This document shows positions 33,901 to 46,910 of a DNA stretch of 64,000 nucleotides, in pieces. The number at the start of each line of letters is the position of its first letter. Within the stretch, counting starts at the first letter, position 1. This DNA is from Cryptomeria japonica. Taxonomy: Eukaryota; Streptophyta; Pinopsida; Cupressales; Cupressaceae. The stretch covers positions 167,259,521 to 167,323,520 of the forward strand of contig NC_081406.1 in NCBI RefSeq assembly GCF_030272615.1, in the 5' to 3' direction. The notes under the pieces are model-generated. The model saw nothing but the letters and a program-made list of their open reading frames with translations. It searched no databases and was not told where the DNA came from. The position numbers were made by a program, and so were the translations under genes.

Positions 33901-35473
33901 CTTGACTTGGGAAACATCTGCTTCACTGCAATCATTTTTCCATCTGGAAGAATACCCTGGTAAGAAGCAAAAAGCTTTAAGAATTTGCTAGAAATGGAAA
34001 CTGAAGCCAAATATTAATGTGGGTTTTTTATATACCTTGAAAACAGCACCAAACCCGCCTTCTCCTATCTTATTCTCTGGATTGAAGTCACCTGTGGCAT
34101 TTTTAAGCACCTCTAGACTGAATGTATTGGAAATCGTGTCCATATCTGTCAATCCTGTATACAGCATTTAGACAAACTTGTGTGAGTGCAATGGAGTATG
34201 AAATGTGGCACAAATGGATAGTCATTTATCATTACCTTTATCATTTTTGGTTTCATAGGATCCGCTCTTCCTTTTAGCTCTTTTTCTGATAAAGATGAAT
34301 GCCAAGCACACTGCCAAGCCTAAAGCAATTACTGCACCGAAAACTATACCGATAATCATACTTTTGTTGCTTTTATTTGTGCCGTTGATTTTGGAGTCTG
34401 TCAAAATAAAAAAAGATGCAGTTAGAAGATAGAGCTTAAAGACCATTATTTTTATATCAGACATTCAACTCATATGTGATATCGAAGCTAAGCGATTGGG
34501 CATAACTAAAATATATTTTTATCAGAAGTATCAGAAAAAGAATTGGCTGAATCTCAAAAGAATGTAAACTGTTCAGATTACACAAAGTAGATTCTAGAGG
34601 CCTGCTAGCAAATCCTTTTTTTTTAACATTGAAGTGAATAGAAAGCAGATTATTTAAGTGTATTGATAAACAAACCTTGCTATACCATTAAATAGGAAGA
34701 CTCAATACACAAAGACATTGCTCACATCCCTCAAACAAATTTGCAAAGGAATCTTACTTGTAGTGATTCTGATAGCTGATACCAAAGGTCCGTATGTCCC
34801 CTTCACTGGTATGTCATTTGTTCCCTTTCCTGCCCAAAAGAAGTGAATCTCCAGATAGTTCTCAGTCACATTTACCGTGAAATTCTTTATTACTACCTTA
34901 TATGAGCCTCCAGCAGCATCCTTGATATTAAAATCTTTCAATCTTCTGATTCCCTACATAAGTTTCAAAAGTAAATTAATTCACCCATTAAAAACAGCAT
35001 ATGAAATGCTGTCACAGCTTTATGTTATTGTCTAGTAAATAACTAGACAAGATCAAGGAAAACCTAGATAACATTAACATAAAAGAAAAAGTATATTGTA
35101 ATATATACCTGAATATATACATCAAAGATGCGCCTTCCTAGACTTGCAAAGGTCATTCCGTTGGATATTACTATCTCAGCAAAGTGGAGTTGTACATTAT
35201 ATTCTCCATTTTCAAGGCACAATGCATAGTATCTCAAGGAGCTAGGAGCACAACGTGCTGTTCCATACACTTCTGTATATATTCCTTTGGCAAATTCAGA
35301 GCTGTTGCCTGTCACTATCCATTTATGGTCTTCAGCATCCATAAAAAGTCCTGTAGTACTGACTGCCCAGTTCCCATTAGAGCTCGAAAAGTATGAGGAA
35401 GGGCCTAATGGATTGGTATCCTTCTCGTAAGTACTCCACGGATAACCTCCACAGTTGATGTCCAAAGAAGTGT
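30987..35473 (-). CDS. Malectin-domain receptor-like kinase (LRR-RLK VIII-2 type), 3' eight exons
   Basis: Exons (minus strand) are 35473-35109, 34953-34758, 34397-34236, 34154-34036, 33956-33746, 33557-33320, 33194-33044 and 31298-30987. All have GT/AG borders, and phases join without a stop, giving about 584 residues. Residues 1-190 are a malectin-like extracellular domain (DINCGG, LHFAEI, FDVYIQG). A membrane segment spans about 201-224, followed by basic RKRAKRK. The kinase has GEGGFG (272-277), catalytic Lys 293, Glu 309, HRD (389-391), DFG (409-411) and APE (435-437), so it should be an active RD Ser/Thr kinase. The family senses extracellular signals at the plasma membrane; the ligand is unknown. 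Oddity: the first exon begins at a splice acceptor, and no leucine-rich-repeat or signal-peptide exons are seen upstream. The 5' half is therefore lost, beyond the window, or behind a very long intron. The last intron (1745 bp) contains a solo LTR. Confidence 0.9.
31946..32708. mobile_element. Solo LTR in the last intron of the receptor kinase
   Basis: 763 bp, starting TGTTGGCAAATGC and ending CCTAATA (the usual final CA reads TA). It is flanked by GGGAG on both sides (31941-31945, 32709-32713). It contains a CCGAGGTTTTTCCCACACCG block and a TTCACCCCCC block near the end, as in copia-type LTRs such as that at 18086. No internal coding region remains, so recombination between two LTRs is likely. 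Confidence 0.8.
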
Positions 35474-38098
35474 CTGCCAATCAAAGGGCAAACAGACAGA
35501 TGGTTGTTCAATAAGACATGAGTGCACACATTTTTTACTGTATTTATACTCTGGATTTCATTTAATTCATCTACAAATATCGTTAAAGTTATTTGCTTCA
35601 ATTGATTGTTGTAGGGATCTATGTTTCACTCTTATTGCTAATTCTTGTATTTATTCTTTGGAATGTTGCTATTCAAATACTCATAAAGTAGAACTTAATT
35701 GTTTGGAGATTAATGCCAAGGTAAGTTATAACAGCGCATCATCAAGTTATGATGATGTCTCAGACTTCGGGGAAAATTGTAGTATATAGCTATTTAGATG
35801 TAAAAGTTTAAATACATAATTGATTGGGTGTGTACTATAATTTACGGTATTTGAAAAGTATATTAAAGTCATATAACCAGATAATATTGTTTAATCTATT
35901 TTTATTGATTAAGAAATTTTAAAATCTTAATGATTAATAAAAAATAATTTAAAATAATGTATTACTAATATTAACATAAATGATACTATCAAGAATATCT
36001 TGTATAAGGTCCCAACCAATTTTGAATTCATTAGATAATTTATAATAATGAAAATGTAATTAGGTGAAAGTATAAACTTAATTCTTAATTTACAACACAA
36101 ATAAATAAAAATAATAAAAAAATAATTATATTAAAAAAAATTATAATCTACACAAATCTAGTGGTAACAGATATCTAAGCATGATATAAGTCAATTTGCT
36201 CGCATCTAATCTTTTGTATCTACAATAACCAATCATTTTCACATCCAAGTAGCTAGCTTGCCATGGTAATACCATTTTGACCATGGCTTAAAATGATAAT
36301 ATTCAAGAGTGTAGGAGAGCTCAGACATCTGGATCATATCAATAGTATCCCCCAATACCATTATAGAAGACATAAAGATCCTAAAATATAATTTTGATCC
36401 AAATTCAACTCCACCATTGAAATTAATTTATCCTTATCTAGAAAGCTTGTTTCCTTATCCACCCATAAGTGATGACTGCATTTAACAATCAATTTGAGAA
36501 AAAAAATTATGGTGTTGAAAGCGCATCTATCAAGCCTCATGTCATGTCATCTATTTAATAAGATATACTATAATTATGAAAATATGGTCTAGCGACAATC
36601 CATCTTTCCATTGTACTCATAATTATGCTTAAGCTTCATCTAGTATACTATCTTCCATTGAGGTTCCCATTTTCTATCATGGTAGATAGATTTCTCTAGT
36701 TAAATGAATACAACAAACTTTTCCTTCACTTATTGACTTTTATATATTTTCTTACTAACTTGTTAAAGGTAGTCACTTATAGGTTAAGTAATTTGATTAT
36801 GTTTAATGCTCATTTATCAATCTAATAAAATGGTTTTTATTGGTGGTATTGATAATACTAGAGTAGATTATTTTTTCAAGGGGATACTAAGGTGTGTGAT
36901 CCTAATTAGACTAATGGTATAGAAATTTCTTGATAGAAATATACATTTGGTTGAATGGAAAGATGATCCTTTTGGTAGTGGAGGCAATGGCTATATGCCA
37001 CAATTTGGGGAACAACAATATATTGGTAGTCAAGCTAGTTTTAATGAGAGCTATCAATATCATTGGTTTAAATGAGTTACCGTATGGATTTCTACTAACA
37101 AAGATAAAGTAGATGTGATGAAGGCACATATTTTAATTTTCTAAACATGGGTGGATTGAACCATCAACACTTTGCCCATCTACTAATTTATTGAAACCAT
37201 TGATCTCTAGGGAAAGATGAACAAGTCCAGTATTTTTTTTTATAAATGTTCATTTAATTAGGGGTTTGAAGACATAAAGAAATGAGATTAAATGGATAAG
37301 AATGTTTGTATATCTTAATCTTGTCCATATATAGAGATAGATCTTTGAATTGATGGGATGCAAATATTTACATCATTAGATATTATGAATCTATTGATTT
37401 TCTAAGGTGACCAAACTTTATTCAATGCCGAGAAATGTTGAATAAATTTTTATAGTTACTTGTAGAAATAAAAGTGTGGCTTATTTTGATGAGCTCTCAA
37501 GATTAATTCATTTTATTTTAAATACTTTTACTAACTCTAGGCTATAAAGAGAATCTCCATAAACCATTATTATTGATGAAAAATTGATCTATATTGTTTA
37601 TTAAAAATGAGTCCAATGCATGTCAATCAAAGTTAAACTTATAATTGACTACTATTATCAATTAATTACAACATAATTATATGATGTCATCTACTGAACT
37701 TTAATGGATGTTTAAACTTTTATGGATGGTTCTGTATTGCATTTTAGTATAATATACATATTCTCAAATACTATTAATATTTAAGTATAAATCATTAATA
37801 TTGATCCATTTTTTATAAGTTAAAAAGGAAAAAAAATTAGGGATGTGTGGGTAACATATGACATGGTATGATCACTTACCATTGGTTGAAGTTTGAACAT
37901 GTGGAACTTTTGTATGGATATTTTTATATGTTAATAATTTGAATAGTGTTGAAAATAGAGTAAAATACTATAAATAAAATGTTGTTTATTAAACATGTAC
38001 ATACAAAACTTTGATTATAAAATTATTAGTTTTATATATATTAGATACACAATTTTAAATTAGAGAATAAGAAATTAACAAAGAATGATATACAAAAA
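35474..38098. other. AT-rich sequence upstream of the receptor-kinase exons
   Basis: The part next to 35474 is intron, with a pyrimidine tract and acceptor on the minus strand. I searched by eye for leucine-rich-repeat motifs (LxxLxLxxN) on the minus strand and saw none. Short frames near 36911-37129 show no recognisable domain. Confidence 0.45.
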
Positions 38099-38895
38099 TG
38101 TAACATTTGGTGCACATAAAGAAACTCTTGTAGAAAAAAATTCACTACCAAAGAAAGAACAATTATTTTTGTTAAAACCCAATAAGAGTGTTACAATAAT
38201 ACATTAACTATCTCCTTTTTGAAAGGAAACTTTTAGCCTCATATAGACAATTTTCACATAACCCAAATGAGAAATCAATGCAAACAAGTTCTTAGAATCC
38301 ACATGCAAAAGAATAGACAACATACCCATCAAAGATGACACAATATATACCCTGGTAAAAACTTCATGAGTAAAAAACATAGCCTCCAAAAGCATCCATC
38401 CACCATATATTATTCAATAATGCAACATTGCAATACATCCATGAAAGTTTTTGGATCACAAGCCATCTACAAGCACTCTATGTGAACAAGCATGTTACAA
38501 CACATCCCATGCCATGCTTCCAACCTCCACAATTGCTAATCTTGGTGTAACTTGCAAAATTTACAACCTTAAGAATCTACCCTTGTGTTTTCTTTTATAG
38601 AGTTAAGCTCCCAAAAATCCACCAAGTGGTATTACATAAAACCATGTGCTAAAACCATGGGCTACCTAACCATTGACCCCACATTTAATATTGGGTACTA
38701 AGTTTACACTTTATTAATTTAGTTTCCCCAATATTAAATAAATACATTATGATATTCCAATGTTGCAATACAACACATCAAGTGACTACAATAACAAAAT
38801 CTCTATGTGATACACATCCATTTAGGTTTCCCTAACTACACCGCACACAATAATAAAATAATGCGATCACATAATATTATGCAAAGTGTACAACA
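38099..38895 (-). repeat. Probable 3' LTR of a gag-only element
   Basis: On the minus strand it would run TGTTGTACACTTTGC to CCAAATGTTACA (797 bp, TG...CA). It starts one base after the stop codon region of the gag below and after a short purine run (GGAAAATAGG). A second copy to confirm it as an LTR was not found in the window, because the 5' side is broken at 41065. Confidence 0.45.
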
Positions 38896-38896
38896 C

Positions 38897-41007
38897 CTAT
38901 TTTCCAACTAATTCATTATTCCTCATCATTGTTATTAGCTCCTTGAGTGTCTGTACATATTGTTCAATAAAGAAAGCTACCTCTTCTTGTAATTCTTTCT
39001 TGATTTATTTCTTTGGTTCTTCTACTACCTTATCATGTTGTCTTTTATATGGTTTAAATAAGATAAATTCTTCTTCTTCTTCTTCTTCTCTAGGCTGTAG
39101 TAGTTTTCAAAGTCCTCTTCTACCAGTGACTTCTTCTTGCCTTCTTGGTATCTGCACCTTGTCTAATGAAAATATTTTCTTTCTTATTATTGGTACATTT
39201 CTTTTTGTTCTTCTCAACTACAAGTTCTTCTCCAAAATTATCTTCTTGTGAAGTGTCAAAGGTCCACAAATCCATTTCATGGTATCTTTTGATTTTTTGT
39301 GGTGACATTCTCTAGATCACTTTAGCTTCTCTCTACAACTCATCACTTTGTGAAGGTTTCTTCACATATCTATAAAAATATTTAGTTTTTTCATGATTAA
39401 ACATAGTATGATCTTCTCCTCTACAAAATATGGTTTTAAGCCTCTTTTTAGCCCAACATTTAGAGGCAGCATGTCCTATCTTTCCATAATTAAAGCATGT
39501 AGCATCATTTCTTCTCCTATTTCATCAGCCTCTACCTCAGTCTTCTTTGTAGTTGGAAGTTTGGTTGTCATACTTGTATCCTTTATTGTTTTGAGCTGTA
39601 AAAACATTTTGGTTATCTTTCCAAGGGCAGATCTAGTATCCTGCATCATCTCTTTCCTCATGACTACAACTATGGTTTGAACAACATCTATTTCCTCCAT
39701 TTCAGACTAGAGGTTTGTGCTTAGGACAATCCTCAATGAGGGGTAAGTCCTAATCTTGACAATAGGCACAACACATTGTGTTTTCTTTTATTTCTCTAGT
39801 GGCAACACATGTCTTTTCTATCTTGTCCTTAGGACAATCATTTTGGATGTCCCCTTCCCTATTATAGTATGTGCGCTAGATTCTATGAGGTTCTCATGAC
39901 CATATCTCTTGTTGTATGGTTAATCTCTTTACTTGTTCCGGTAAAATATCCATCAAATCTATATTTCTATCTTTCCTTGGCTTCCTCCATCTAAGCCTCT
40001 AATATCCAAGATTGTTCTAATATCCTCATCCAATCCAAAGATTAACCATTCTATCTTCTACTTTTTGGTTAAAATCTCCTCTATTTTTCAACATACTTCG
40101 TTCAATATCCTATAATACTCCTTGATATATGTTGACCCTTGAGTTGATTTTCTCATCCTTGTGACACTTTTGGAGGGGACTTTTGGTGTCCCAAAATTTA
40201 ATAAGAATTATATCTTTACTTGGTTGGACATGTAGTCAAATGTTTTGGATAATTCATCACATACCATTCTAGTTCTTCATCTCTCACTAATCCTATAAAG
40301 TCTAATAATATTTCCTTGTCAATGTATTTACCAATATTTTCTCAAATAAATTATAGAATAAAGAAGTATTGTTCAACACCAATGGTCTCCACTCTAAAGA
40401 CTAGGAAACTAATACTTGTGTTTATGTTCACTGAGTTTAATTCGGGATTTCCTAGTATTTGCAAGTTAAAATCTAGTTTCTTTACTAATTTTTGCTTTGG
40501 TATCTTCTTCTATTTATTAGTATTACTATTATGGGTCTTGTTATATCTACCCTTGTCTCTTTCTAATTTGATGTTAACGTATTCTTCACCAATTATTTCA
40601 CTCCAAGGTATCTCCTATTCACTACTCTCTTCAATTTTCTTATGTTCTTCTTTTATCTGTTCCTTTTATTCTCTTTGTGTCTTCTTTATTTCGATTCTCG
40701 TACTTTTATTTCTAGCTAGGGACGAGCCCTAGTCTAGGGGTGGTGTCATTTAAAGACCTCTCTTCATTCCTTGGTTTATAGAAGACATTTCATTTGGCCA
40801 CATTTCTTAACTAATATCATGATTTTTTACTCCATTTCTATTGTCTCCCCTTAATATTCCTACACTTATTTTAACTAATTCCTCCAAATGTTCATTAGTC
40901 CATAATGAGGTTCTTTTTGGAGTATATAATAGCACTTTGAACCTGTCATCCAATTTGACTATGACATTGTTAAAATATTTTGAGGGGTGTGACAGGGTAG
41001 AAGCCAT
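38897..41007 (-). pseudogene. Gag-only retroelement ORF (TR-GAG type)
   Basis: The minus-strand start ATG at 41007 begins MASTLSHPSKYFNN. The ORF then proceeds through a gag-like core, with ILLDFIGLVRDEELEWYV at about 40300 and DEDIRTILDIRGL at about 39995. Three zinc-knuckle remnants follow: TYYNREGDIQNDC (about 39865), CAYCQD with IEDC (about 39760), and CFNYGKIGHAASKC (about 39500). Each lacks one or more metal ligands. A Lys/Glu-rich coiled-coil tail (IKKELQEEVAFFIEQ) ends at TAG 38899-38897, directly before the putative LTR. Several stops and frameshifts are present and no pol is found. Gag-only elements depend on proteins of autonomous relatives. Confidence 0.65.
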
Positions 41008-41064
41008 GTTGCTACTACTTAAGCCTCTCAACAACCTTCTTTTGTCATAACTCTCGACAATTTT

Positions 41065-43338
41065 TGTGCCAACCCTTACAGAGATCCGTGTTGAGATGTC
41101 AGTGTTATCGTACTCAACAAGGTTAGCTACTTCTTTATTTTTTAGAAAATGCATAACATGAAGGTTATGTGAAGGTACATAACACGAGGGTTAGTGACCC
41201 ATTCCTAATAACTTCACCGACATCTCAACAACTTCACCAACATCTCAATGACTAACATGTTGTGTTAATTGTCGCCTTGTGTTGGTCGTAGCATGTCATT
41301 TGTCGTAGCAAGTTCCAGCAGGCTAAGGGTTTGGTCCGGACTCAAGTTTTATCCATGATGTCAAGGAAGGCAAGGAAGTTGGTTCCTTTCTTCTCCCCAT
41401 GTGGACATAAGTTAAGACAAATGATGCTTGTGGGATAAGAGAAAGAGAAGTGTGAGCGATGTTCTCGCCATCCTACAAAGAAAAAAGTGCTAAAGACGAT
41501 GTGTTGTGGGGCAACACATGTAAGGAGAGGTTTTCTCCCCCTGCCATCCCACACCAAAGAGAGCGATAAAGTGAGATGGGCATGTGATAGACACACAATG
41601 TGAAAGAAAGGTTTTCCCTACCATCTCGCACCAAGCAATAATACATTGAGATGGCTGCGCAAAGTGACCAAATCCACGAGGTGATTATTAGCGCCACCAT
41701 CTCACATAGTAATACAAAGAATCAAAGGGGGCCTTGCAGGGTAAGCAAGAAAAGTTATGCACAGGCTTCCCTGCCATCTCGCACCAAACAAAAGCACAAA
41801 TAATTAATTATGTGGGATAACACAAGGCGATGTTCCCCACCACCTTGCAAGACAAGAAGTGCCAAGGAAAGAGTGTTGTGGGGAAACAAAAGACAAAGGT
41901 AGATGGTTTTCCTTGCCACCCTTCAGGGCAACAGGAAGGCAAAAGCGCCCTTGTGGGGTAACAAACAGATGAAACCATTGAGGTTCCCTTCCATTCCTCA
42001 CCAAGTAGAATATCAAGCAGATGGCCATCCAGAGTGACCAAATTCAAGGGGGATTGTTGTTCCGTGCCATCCTGTGCGGTGAGTCAGCCAACTCAATGGT
42101 CAACTACAACAAAAAGAGATGTTGGCCCAGGGTGCCACGTCAAACATCAGTGATCGTCAAATCTTCATAATGACCCAATCCGATGGTCATGTTTTAAAGT
42201 TTCATTGAGCCCTTTGGAATGCTATGTGGAGAGATCTCACACGTCCATTTTTGTGCAACTCTCTCAAATCAACAATTGATTTTCAAAATTGCAAGGGGCC
42301 GTTGGCATTTAAACCTGTATGAAAGGTGGTTGTCGACCCAGTAGTCGAGGTCCTTTTTCTACTCAATCGACACCCAGATTTCAACTTGATTTTAGTCCAA
42401 CCACCAGGGATCTTCGACATTACTCCACACATGACCCATGTGGCTAGTTTTGGATGCCACCCATACCTGTTCAATGTGGTATGAAGACTTTTGTGCCCCG
42501 CACACTATCAGAGTGCATTCAATTGTAGAGATATCTTCCTTGTAGGGATATTTTTCTTTCCTAGAGGTAGAGGATGCTCTTAGAGCTGAATTCGACATGC
42601 CATCAGATCGTCCTTGATCTAATCTTCCTCCTCTCTGATATTTTTGTAACCTAACCCTAGTTAGGGTTAGGATTTCTTAATCCCACCTCGATCTGAGTTA
42701 TGCCTGAGCTTTAAAGGCAATATTGTAGCCCTATTTAGGGATCTCTTTTCTTTTTCTCATCTCAAAATTCTTGTTTTTTTGTGATTTTCTAAAAGGTTGC
42801 TTTGCCTTTGCATGAATAAAATTTGCCTGTTTTGCCTTTTTTCAATTCTTTCAAATTGTGTAATGTTTTACCTTTTTGTCTGAATGCATTTTAGTTTTTT
42901 TCCTTAACATAGGTGAGTGTGTTGATCCCTTGTAGATGTCATTTATGAGTTGAATCAGTTCCTCTGACTATCTTGCAAATTCCAACCTTCACTTTGCATC
43001 TTGGAAGCTAATTAGGATAGAATCTTGTGCATGTCTTGGGTGGTTTTATTTGTGTTTTGTCCAGTTATAGGCAGGGATATCACAATTCCTTCTAGGTGCA
43101 AACCTTATTTTCCTTTTTTGTGCATTCCTTCTTCCCCTTTCCCCCCTAAAATCAGTAGATTAGGATTTATCTATGTTGGGTTGGTCCAACACCTACATTT
43201 TAGATAGGAAAGGAAGCTGACCTTCTCCGAAGACTCAACCTTACTTCTGCAAGTCCCACACTTGGGAGGTTGTTTCCACATTGTACAAGGTTGATGATGA
43301 AGGTTGTTCATCAAGTGGGTTAAACTTTTGTGATAATA
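41065..43338 (+). repeat. 5' LTR of the large element
   Basis: Collinear with 50113-52353 over its length. Shared blocks include GGCAAGGAAGTTGGTTCCTT, CCTTCTAGGTGCAAACCTTA and TGTACAAGGTTGATGAT. The section 42640-42670 reads CTAACCCTAGTTAGGGTTAG, a small palindrome and not a telomere tract. Confidence 0.88.
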
Positions 43339-43343
43339 GTTTT

Positions 43344-43360
43344 TGGTACCCTCGGTGGGA
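43344..43360 (+). promoter_or_regulatory. Candidate primer-binding site
   Basis: TGGTACCCTCGGTGGGA follows the left LTR by five bases. It resembles the TGGCGCCGTTGCCGGGGA type used by Athila/Tat gypsy elements. Confidence 0.5.
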
Positions 43361-43687
43361 CAGATTGAACCAACTTTGGTTCAAGCTTTCTTATCATGTG
43401 CTGATAGTTGGTGTTTTTATTGACAAACTTAGCCTTTAGAAGGCATCATCCTACCTACCTAGCGACTCTGTAAAAAATCTATTGGTTAAGTAGTTCATCG
43501 CTTAAAACAACTGAAGATTTTGTTTGATCTTGAATTTAAAGCCTTTGGAGGTAGCTTTCTTCAAGCACTTGACTTCAAACAAATTCTAGTGATCTTGGTA
43601 TGTCACTTTTTCTCTTCGATAAGGTAGATCTTTTGCCCTTTTCATATCATTTTATGTAAACAAGGATCAGCTTTCTAATGCTTCAAT

Positions 43688-44487
43688 GTGAGCTCCTATC
43701 ATGGGTGTAACTTCTATTCACCCCCATTCTATGCAAATGCAAATCAGGCCTCCCATTTTCACCAATATGAACAAACTAGGACTGCTCCTAGTTTTAGCCC
43801 AAATAATGACTTTTCTCTAGCAGCATGTGGGTATTTCCCTAATGATTACCACCCACCCACCCCTTCTTTGCCTCCCAATCAGCCCCAAACTGAGGAAAGG
43901 GCTGCTATTGCTGAGATAAAAAAACATGATATTAGATTACAGAAGGAAGCTTGATGAAATCAAGCAACAACTATGAGATCAACAATGGGAGGAGGAATTC
44001 TATTATCAACAACAACAACAACAAGAATTTCAAGCCCAACAACAACATGAGGCCTTCCTTGTAGAACAACTTGCTTCTACAAGGGAGGAGGAAATCAGAC
44101 AATTGGTGGCCCTAGAGGTCAAAATCATGCAGGTAGAGGCCTCTACCCCTATTGCCCCTAAAAGAAAAATTCCAAGATTCAAGAAGGACAGACCTCTCAA
44201 GCCTCTAGAGGAGTCTGTCCTTGAACAATTGCATCTTTATGAGGAGCCCATTCATGAGGAGTTTGAATTTCAAGCTCAGCTCCAACAACCTGAGTTGGAG
44301 GCCCTGAGACAACATTTTCTGGCTCTATCCTATTGTCCTAATGCGATTCACCTTTGCAAGGATGGACCTGCAGATGGAGCTCATCCTCCCCACATATTGG
44401 AGGAGCGACCTACTGTTAATGAGGATGGCATTGAGGAGCCTGGGATGTTGTAGGAAGAAATCAAGAATGATCAATTGAAACCACAAA
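43688..44487 (+). pseudogene. Gag-like ORF of the large element, part 1
   Basis: The frame from 43688 is rich in Pro, Asn and Tyr. After a frameshift near 43950 it continues with a glutamine-rich coiled coil (QQQQQQ near 44007) and an acidic helix-rich region ending at 44450 (TAG). The frame then runs on to the insertion point. I know no domain for it; position right after the primer site suggests gag. One TGA (CTA TGA GAT near 43972) fits a CGA-to-TGA change. Confidence 0.6.
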
Positions 44488-44892
44488 TGTAGTGTCCCTC
44501 CTAGATTTATATTTTGATTCATGATTCGATAGAATTATCTATACTTATGATGATATTTTGATGATGATTATGGATTTATTCCTATGTAGTAGGAATTTAT
44601 GATTCTATATGGACATATGATATATTTATGACTTTTGATGATCTATGTGATGGATGACATGTTATGATTACTCGACGGATGATATTTCTTGATGGCTTAT
44701 ATGTATTCAAGATTCTTGTGTGATTTATATGATTTTATGATATATGATGATGATACGAACCCTACTTCATGATGATGATTTTATGAGATGTGTTTGTATT
44801 AGGTGAATGTCTTCGTGAAAGGGACGATGCCTTATCACTCATTGTGAGCATGATAAGGTGTTGCGATTCTCTTTCACTTTCCTACTACTATG

Positions 44893-44894
<2 letters not shown>

Positions 44895-44928
<34 letters not shown>
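44895..44928. repeat. (TA)n microsatellite
   Basis: About 17 TA units inside the 4279-bp insertion. Confidence 0.95.
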
Positions 44929-44930
<2 letters not shown>

Positions 44931-46644
44931 CTCTTGTGTTTATTGGTGGATGCAGGATTGTAGGTACCAGACATCGACTCCACTTGGTCTCACGGGTCTG
45001 AGTGTGTCCTAATCCCAATGGCAGTTGCTGGAGATGACTTGGTTTTCCCTCACCTACTCATGGTCTAGTATGTTCACCTTGTCAGTCTTGTCGGGTGTAA
45101 TTATTATCTAGTCCTAAGTCGGTATCTTGTTTGACCTATGTGTGGTTCGTCATGTGTATGTGTATGATTTATTAGGGATTGGATTAATTATCCTATGGTT
45201 GGATAATGTTTGTTTAATTAACAAATTAATGCTTATTAAATTAAATTAATTAATGTTATGTAATAGATAATAAATTTATAATTAATTAATTAATAGATAT
45301 TTGATTTATTATTATTGAATTTATTTATATTTGAGTTATTAATTAATTATTTTGTTTGAATTTAATTGGTTGTTATTTATTAAATTGATTTATTGGTTAT
45401 TGGTTTATTTAATTATTTCTATCCTTGGTTTATTGATGATTGATTAATTTTTATTTATTTTTGATATTGATATAAAGCTGATTTTATTATTATTAATAAT
45501 AAAAGTATAAGCCTATTTCTTTTCTTACACTTCTAAAATAATAATAATATCATATATTATAGCCTTTTACTATGTAGGGAGAAGAAACTTGTTCTTACCT
45601 ACCCTCTTATTTGATTGGGTGAAATTGAAATTATTGGTAGGGACTATATTAAATATTCTACCTTGGAACTATACAAGGTAGGTAGGAAATATTATTTTAT
45701 GGAATTTTTTGATTGGTCGAGAGTTTTTGCCGGAAACCTTTTTATTTGGCTTCCTGAAGCTGTTTGGGGTTACCATTGGGCACTATTTCTGATTTGGATT
45801 CATTTTTCTTGGCTTAGATTGAAGGTTTTGGAGTGCTTTTGGATTCAACATTTCTCCCTCTTCGATTCAAATCTTTTGGATTGCGATTTGGAGGTTGGTG
45901 TATTTTTAATTTTTACATTTTTGTTTACAGTGAATGCTTCCTTCCTATAAAAATGTGTTTATCATCTCTGCAACTCAAAGATTGATTGGGGATTAGTTTA
46001 TTTTGATTTGATAGGGAGAATGGTTAGTTTTGTAGGAAAAGAATGTTTAGATGCTTCCTTGGGAATTGCCATTATGGATTCCTTCTATGAATTTTTCTGA
46101 GTATGTTTTTTGGAAAGGTATACTGTCAAATTGTAAATGGATTCTCTGCATTTTAATGTTATTGTTCTTGATTGTTTTAGGAGAGTTTCATGGTGGTTTT
46201 GAATATCTTTGTGTGCTTTGTTCCCTTGTGAACTCCTGGTTGAGATAGGAGTTATTTTCTCTTGTCTAAAAGTGTCGGGTGCAATGTAGGAGCTCCTGTA
46301 GCTCATAGAGAGAGTCCATGCCATGTTAAAATATTTTAATTTTTTTGTTGAAGGTTTTGGAATGTTTTGGGAATGTCTTGGTTTAGTTCTTTTGGCCTGT
46401 GCAGAGATTGGGCTTCCTCCTTTGCTCTTTGAATCTAAAATGCAGATTTCACCAAAACGCTTACTCGCTGAGTTGTAAACTCTTCCATGTGAGTTTCATT
46501 TGATGCATAATTCATGTGTATACCTCTTCTAAAGCTTATGCACCCTCCTGGTCATGTCCTTCGGGTCATTTTTGCCTTCTGAGTCAATCTGGGAAGTTAC
46601 TTTACCTCTAGGATCCCTCCAACTTGTGAGTTTTCACACTTAAC

Positions 46645-46910
46645 CAAAAATGCCACCCAATAAACTAGAAACACCACCAAATCAACCCAAAAAGCCACCC
46701 TACATACCAAGAACGCCACTATGCATACCAAAAATGCCAGTGTTCATACCCAGAGAGCTAATAAACTGATCGAAAGAGCTAACCTACAAACTGAGAAAAT
46801 TGACCAATGGACCTAGAATGCTGACCTATGGACTATAAATGTTGTGCTACATACCAAAAACGCTACCCTACAAACTAGAAATGCCACTATGCATACCAAG
46901 AGAGCTAAAC
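46645..46910 (+). repeat. Degenerate short tandem repeats inside the insertion
   Basis: Variants of CATACCAAAAATGCCA and CATACCAAGAACGCCACTAT recur about ten times with varying spacing. Non-coding. Confidence 0.6.

Noticed and set aside
38886-39680. Plus-strand frames over 38886-39680
   Set aside because: They are shadows of the minus-strand gag, which carries the zinc-knuckle remnants.
40807-41154. Single minus-strand ORF starting left of 41154
   Set aside because: The part beyond 41065 is LTR of the neighbouring element; the true gag start is taken as the ATG at 41007.
42640-42675. Telomere-like CTAACCCTAGTTAGGGTTAG
   Set aside because: Only one inverted pair of the motif; it is a short palindrome inside an LTR and is only partly kept in the other LTR.
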